A DNA stretch of 64,000 nucleotides from a virus, in IMG/VR virus record IMGVR_UViG_3300032579_000011, positions 1 to 64,000 of that record; one strand, given 5' to 3'. This document shows positions 63,293-64,000 of this stretch, one piece after another. The notes beneath the pieces are model-generated. The model was not told the origin of the DNA. It saw nothing but the letters and a program-made list of their open reading frames with translations, and did no database searches. Both the position numbers and the translations under genes were made by a program. Each line of letters starts with the position of its first letter. Positions within the stretch are counted from its first letter, which is position 1.

Positions 63293-63399
63293 TTGTTTCT
63301 TCGTCAGCGTCACGAATACGCTTGTTTCGAGCAAGCCCTTCGGATTCAAGGTCACGACGTTCTAAAGAACTAATACTCGTGACGCTGACGAAGAAACAA
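63293..63399 (-). ncRNA. 107-nt RNA closed by a perfect 23-bp stem, tRNA-like core
   Basis: Arms 63293-63315 and 63377-63399 are perfectly complementary over 23 bp. The 61-nt core on the minus strand holds GTTC-TTTA-GAAC, CCTT-GAATCCG-AAGG (7-nt loop) and GCTTG-CTCGAAA-CAAGC (5-bp stem, 7-nt loop like a T-arm). Order D-, anticodon- and T-like arms. It lies directly behind the promoter at 63451. Confidence 0.65.
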
Positions 63400-63450
63400 C
63401 CGAAGTTGTTTCAACGTAATTCCTAACAATGTCAAACAGCCTATAAACTT

Positions 63451-63479
63451 ATATTATCTTAGGAGCGATTTAAAGTCAA
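63451..63479 (-). promoter_or_regulatory. Sigma70-like promoter of the tRNA array
   Basis: Minus-strand TTGACT, 17-bp spacer, TAATAT. Confidence 0.75.
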
Positions 63480-63495
63480 CCCCTAATTTTACTCA

Positions 63496-63525
63496 TTAAA
63501 AAAGGCGGGGATTTCGCCCCGCCTT
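63496..63525 (-). terminator. Intrinsic terminator
   Basis: Minus-strand GGCGGGG, loop, CCCCGCC, T run; ends the gene at 63550. Confidence 0.9.
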
Positions 63526-63549
63526 AAGAAGTTCTATTTCTAGAACCTT

Positions 63550-63807
63550 TTAGACGAGACCAGCCGCAATAGCCTTGTATCCTGCGGCGATAACTTGGCG
63601 TGACGGTGTACCGAAACGGTACTTGTTTTTTACCACGCCTTTAGAATTCGTATGCTTATTACAGTAAATCGGATACCCTTCCATACGAAGAGAGTATACA
63701 ACATCATGTGGATTAGCGACGTTATAACGAGCAGAAATCTGCTTAGCAGTAAGCTCTTCGCCGTTAAGGACCAACGCTGTATATACCTTATCAATCTTTG
63801 AATTCAT
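63550..63807 (-). CDS. Winged-helix-like small protein (85 aa)
   Basis: MNSKIDKVYTALVLNGEELTAKQISARYNVANPHDVVYSLRMEGYPIYCN: helix-turn-helix (ELTAKQISARY...VVYSLRMEG) as in phage DNA-binding or helicase-fragment wHTH proteins. ATG 63807 with AGGAG. Own promoter and terminator, so a monocistronic, possibly regulatory gene. Confidence 0.7.
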   Translation of the reverse strand: MNSKIDKVYTALVLNGEELTAKQISARYNVANPHDVVYSLRMEGYPIYCNKHTNSKGVVKNKYRFGTPSRQVIAAGYKAIAAGLV

Positions 63808-63834
63808 TCTTTTCTCCTGTTTCATTATTTAGTC

Positions 63835-63863
63835 ATTATAACTCGAGATTTATTAAAAGTCAA
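63835..63863 (-). promoter_or_regulatory. Sigma70-like promoter
   Basis: Minus-strand TTGACT, 17-bp spacer, TATAAT. Confidence 0.8.
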
Positions 63864-63881
63864 ATATTTTTTTGACTTTCA

Positions 63882-64000
63882 TCAGCCCCTTCTTGATTTA
63901 GAGCCGACTGTTGTCAAATCAGTTTCCGGCGTCGCGTATTGCAATCCACCTTTATTAAAGAGGGGCATAACCCGACTCGCCTTATCAAGAATCTGTTTCT
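63882..64000 (-). CDS. Hypothetical protein, C-terminal end (runs off the window)
   Basis: Open minus-strand frame from the window edge ending ...GGLQYATPETDLTTVGSKSRRG at TGA 63884-63882. C-terminus only; family not recognised. Confidence 0.45.
   Translation of the reverse strand, partial: KQILDKASRVMPLFNKGGLQYATPETDLTTVGSKSRRG

Noticed and set aside
63868-63881. Plus-strand TTGACTTT box as a promoter
   Set aside because: No -10 element stands at 16-18 bp; it lies between two minus-strand genes.
1-64000. CRISPR array, insertion sequence or transposase
   Set aside because: No regularly spaced repeats or transposase motifs were seen; mobile genes here are homing endonucleases.

Overview
The window is part of a low-GC, T4-superfamily myovirus genome. 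The replication genes are all T4-type: gp43 DNA polymerase, UvsX, gp41 helicase, gp61 primase, RNase H, ATP ligase, NrdA/NrdB, ThyX, PhoH. Late genes follow the T4-like motif TATAAATA and early or middle genes follow TTGACT-17-TATAAT promoters. A phage-encoded DUF1127 protein and a ROSE-type RNA thermometer in front of an Hsp20 gene point to an alphaproteobacterial, perhaps rhizobial, host. This host call is inference.

Layout. 1-4.1 kb: small early genes, each behind its own strong promoter, including an ArfA-like ribosome-rescue peptide. 4.1-8.8 kb: SPFH-like membrane protein, papain-like peptidase, Hsp20, DUF1127, M15 peptidase and a tail-lysozyme-like protein. 8.8-16.3 kb: DNA polymerase split in two by an HNH homing endonuclease gene (HEG), UvsX, gp41, phosphoesterase, SLOG protein and a structured RNA. 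16.4-28.8 kb: virion genes. Four to five of these begin with a T4-like capsid-targeting sequence on enzyme-like proteins (HAD phosphatase, KxDG ligase-like, nucleotidyltransferase); a Dps and several structural proteins follow. 28.8-38.5 kb: primase, ligase, ThyX, NrdA carrying a split intein with a GIY-YIG HEG between the halves, an HNH HEG, a release-factor-like protein and NrdB. 38.5-45.4 kb: HEGs mixed with two tRNAs and two tRNA stubs, small genes, RlpA and NlpC/P60-like exported hydrolases, glutaredoxin. 45.4-50.1 kb: SpeD-like protein and a heptose-nucleotide pathway with a glycosyltransferase. 50.1-53.6 kb: RNase H, PhoH, RecB-like nuclease.

53.6-64 kb is read on the minus strand: a TM protein, a lipoprotein, a holin-like protein, a Ro60-like (TROVE/vWA) protein with a multi-branched RNA upstream of it, then a large tRNA array. 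With the two plus-strand tRNAs, all 20 amino-acid specificities are present. The array contains three more HEGs, a HEG fragment, broken tRNAs and tRNA-like structured elements, including a 107-nt RNA closed by a 23-bp perfect stem directly behind the array promoter.

Three themes link the genes. (1) Translation: full tRNA set, ArfA-like peptide, release-factor-like domain, Ro60-like RNP. (2) Timing: many lysis genes and HEGs have a TATAAATA late promoter placed inside a hairpin that hides the ribosome-binding site of longer transcripts. (3) HEG parasitism: about ten HEGs use three hiding places: a split polymerase, a split intein, and tRNA genes whose bases supply the HEG stop codon.
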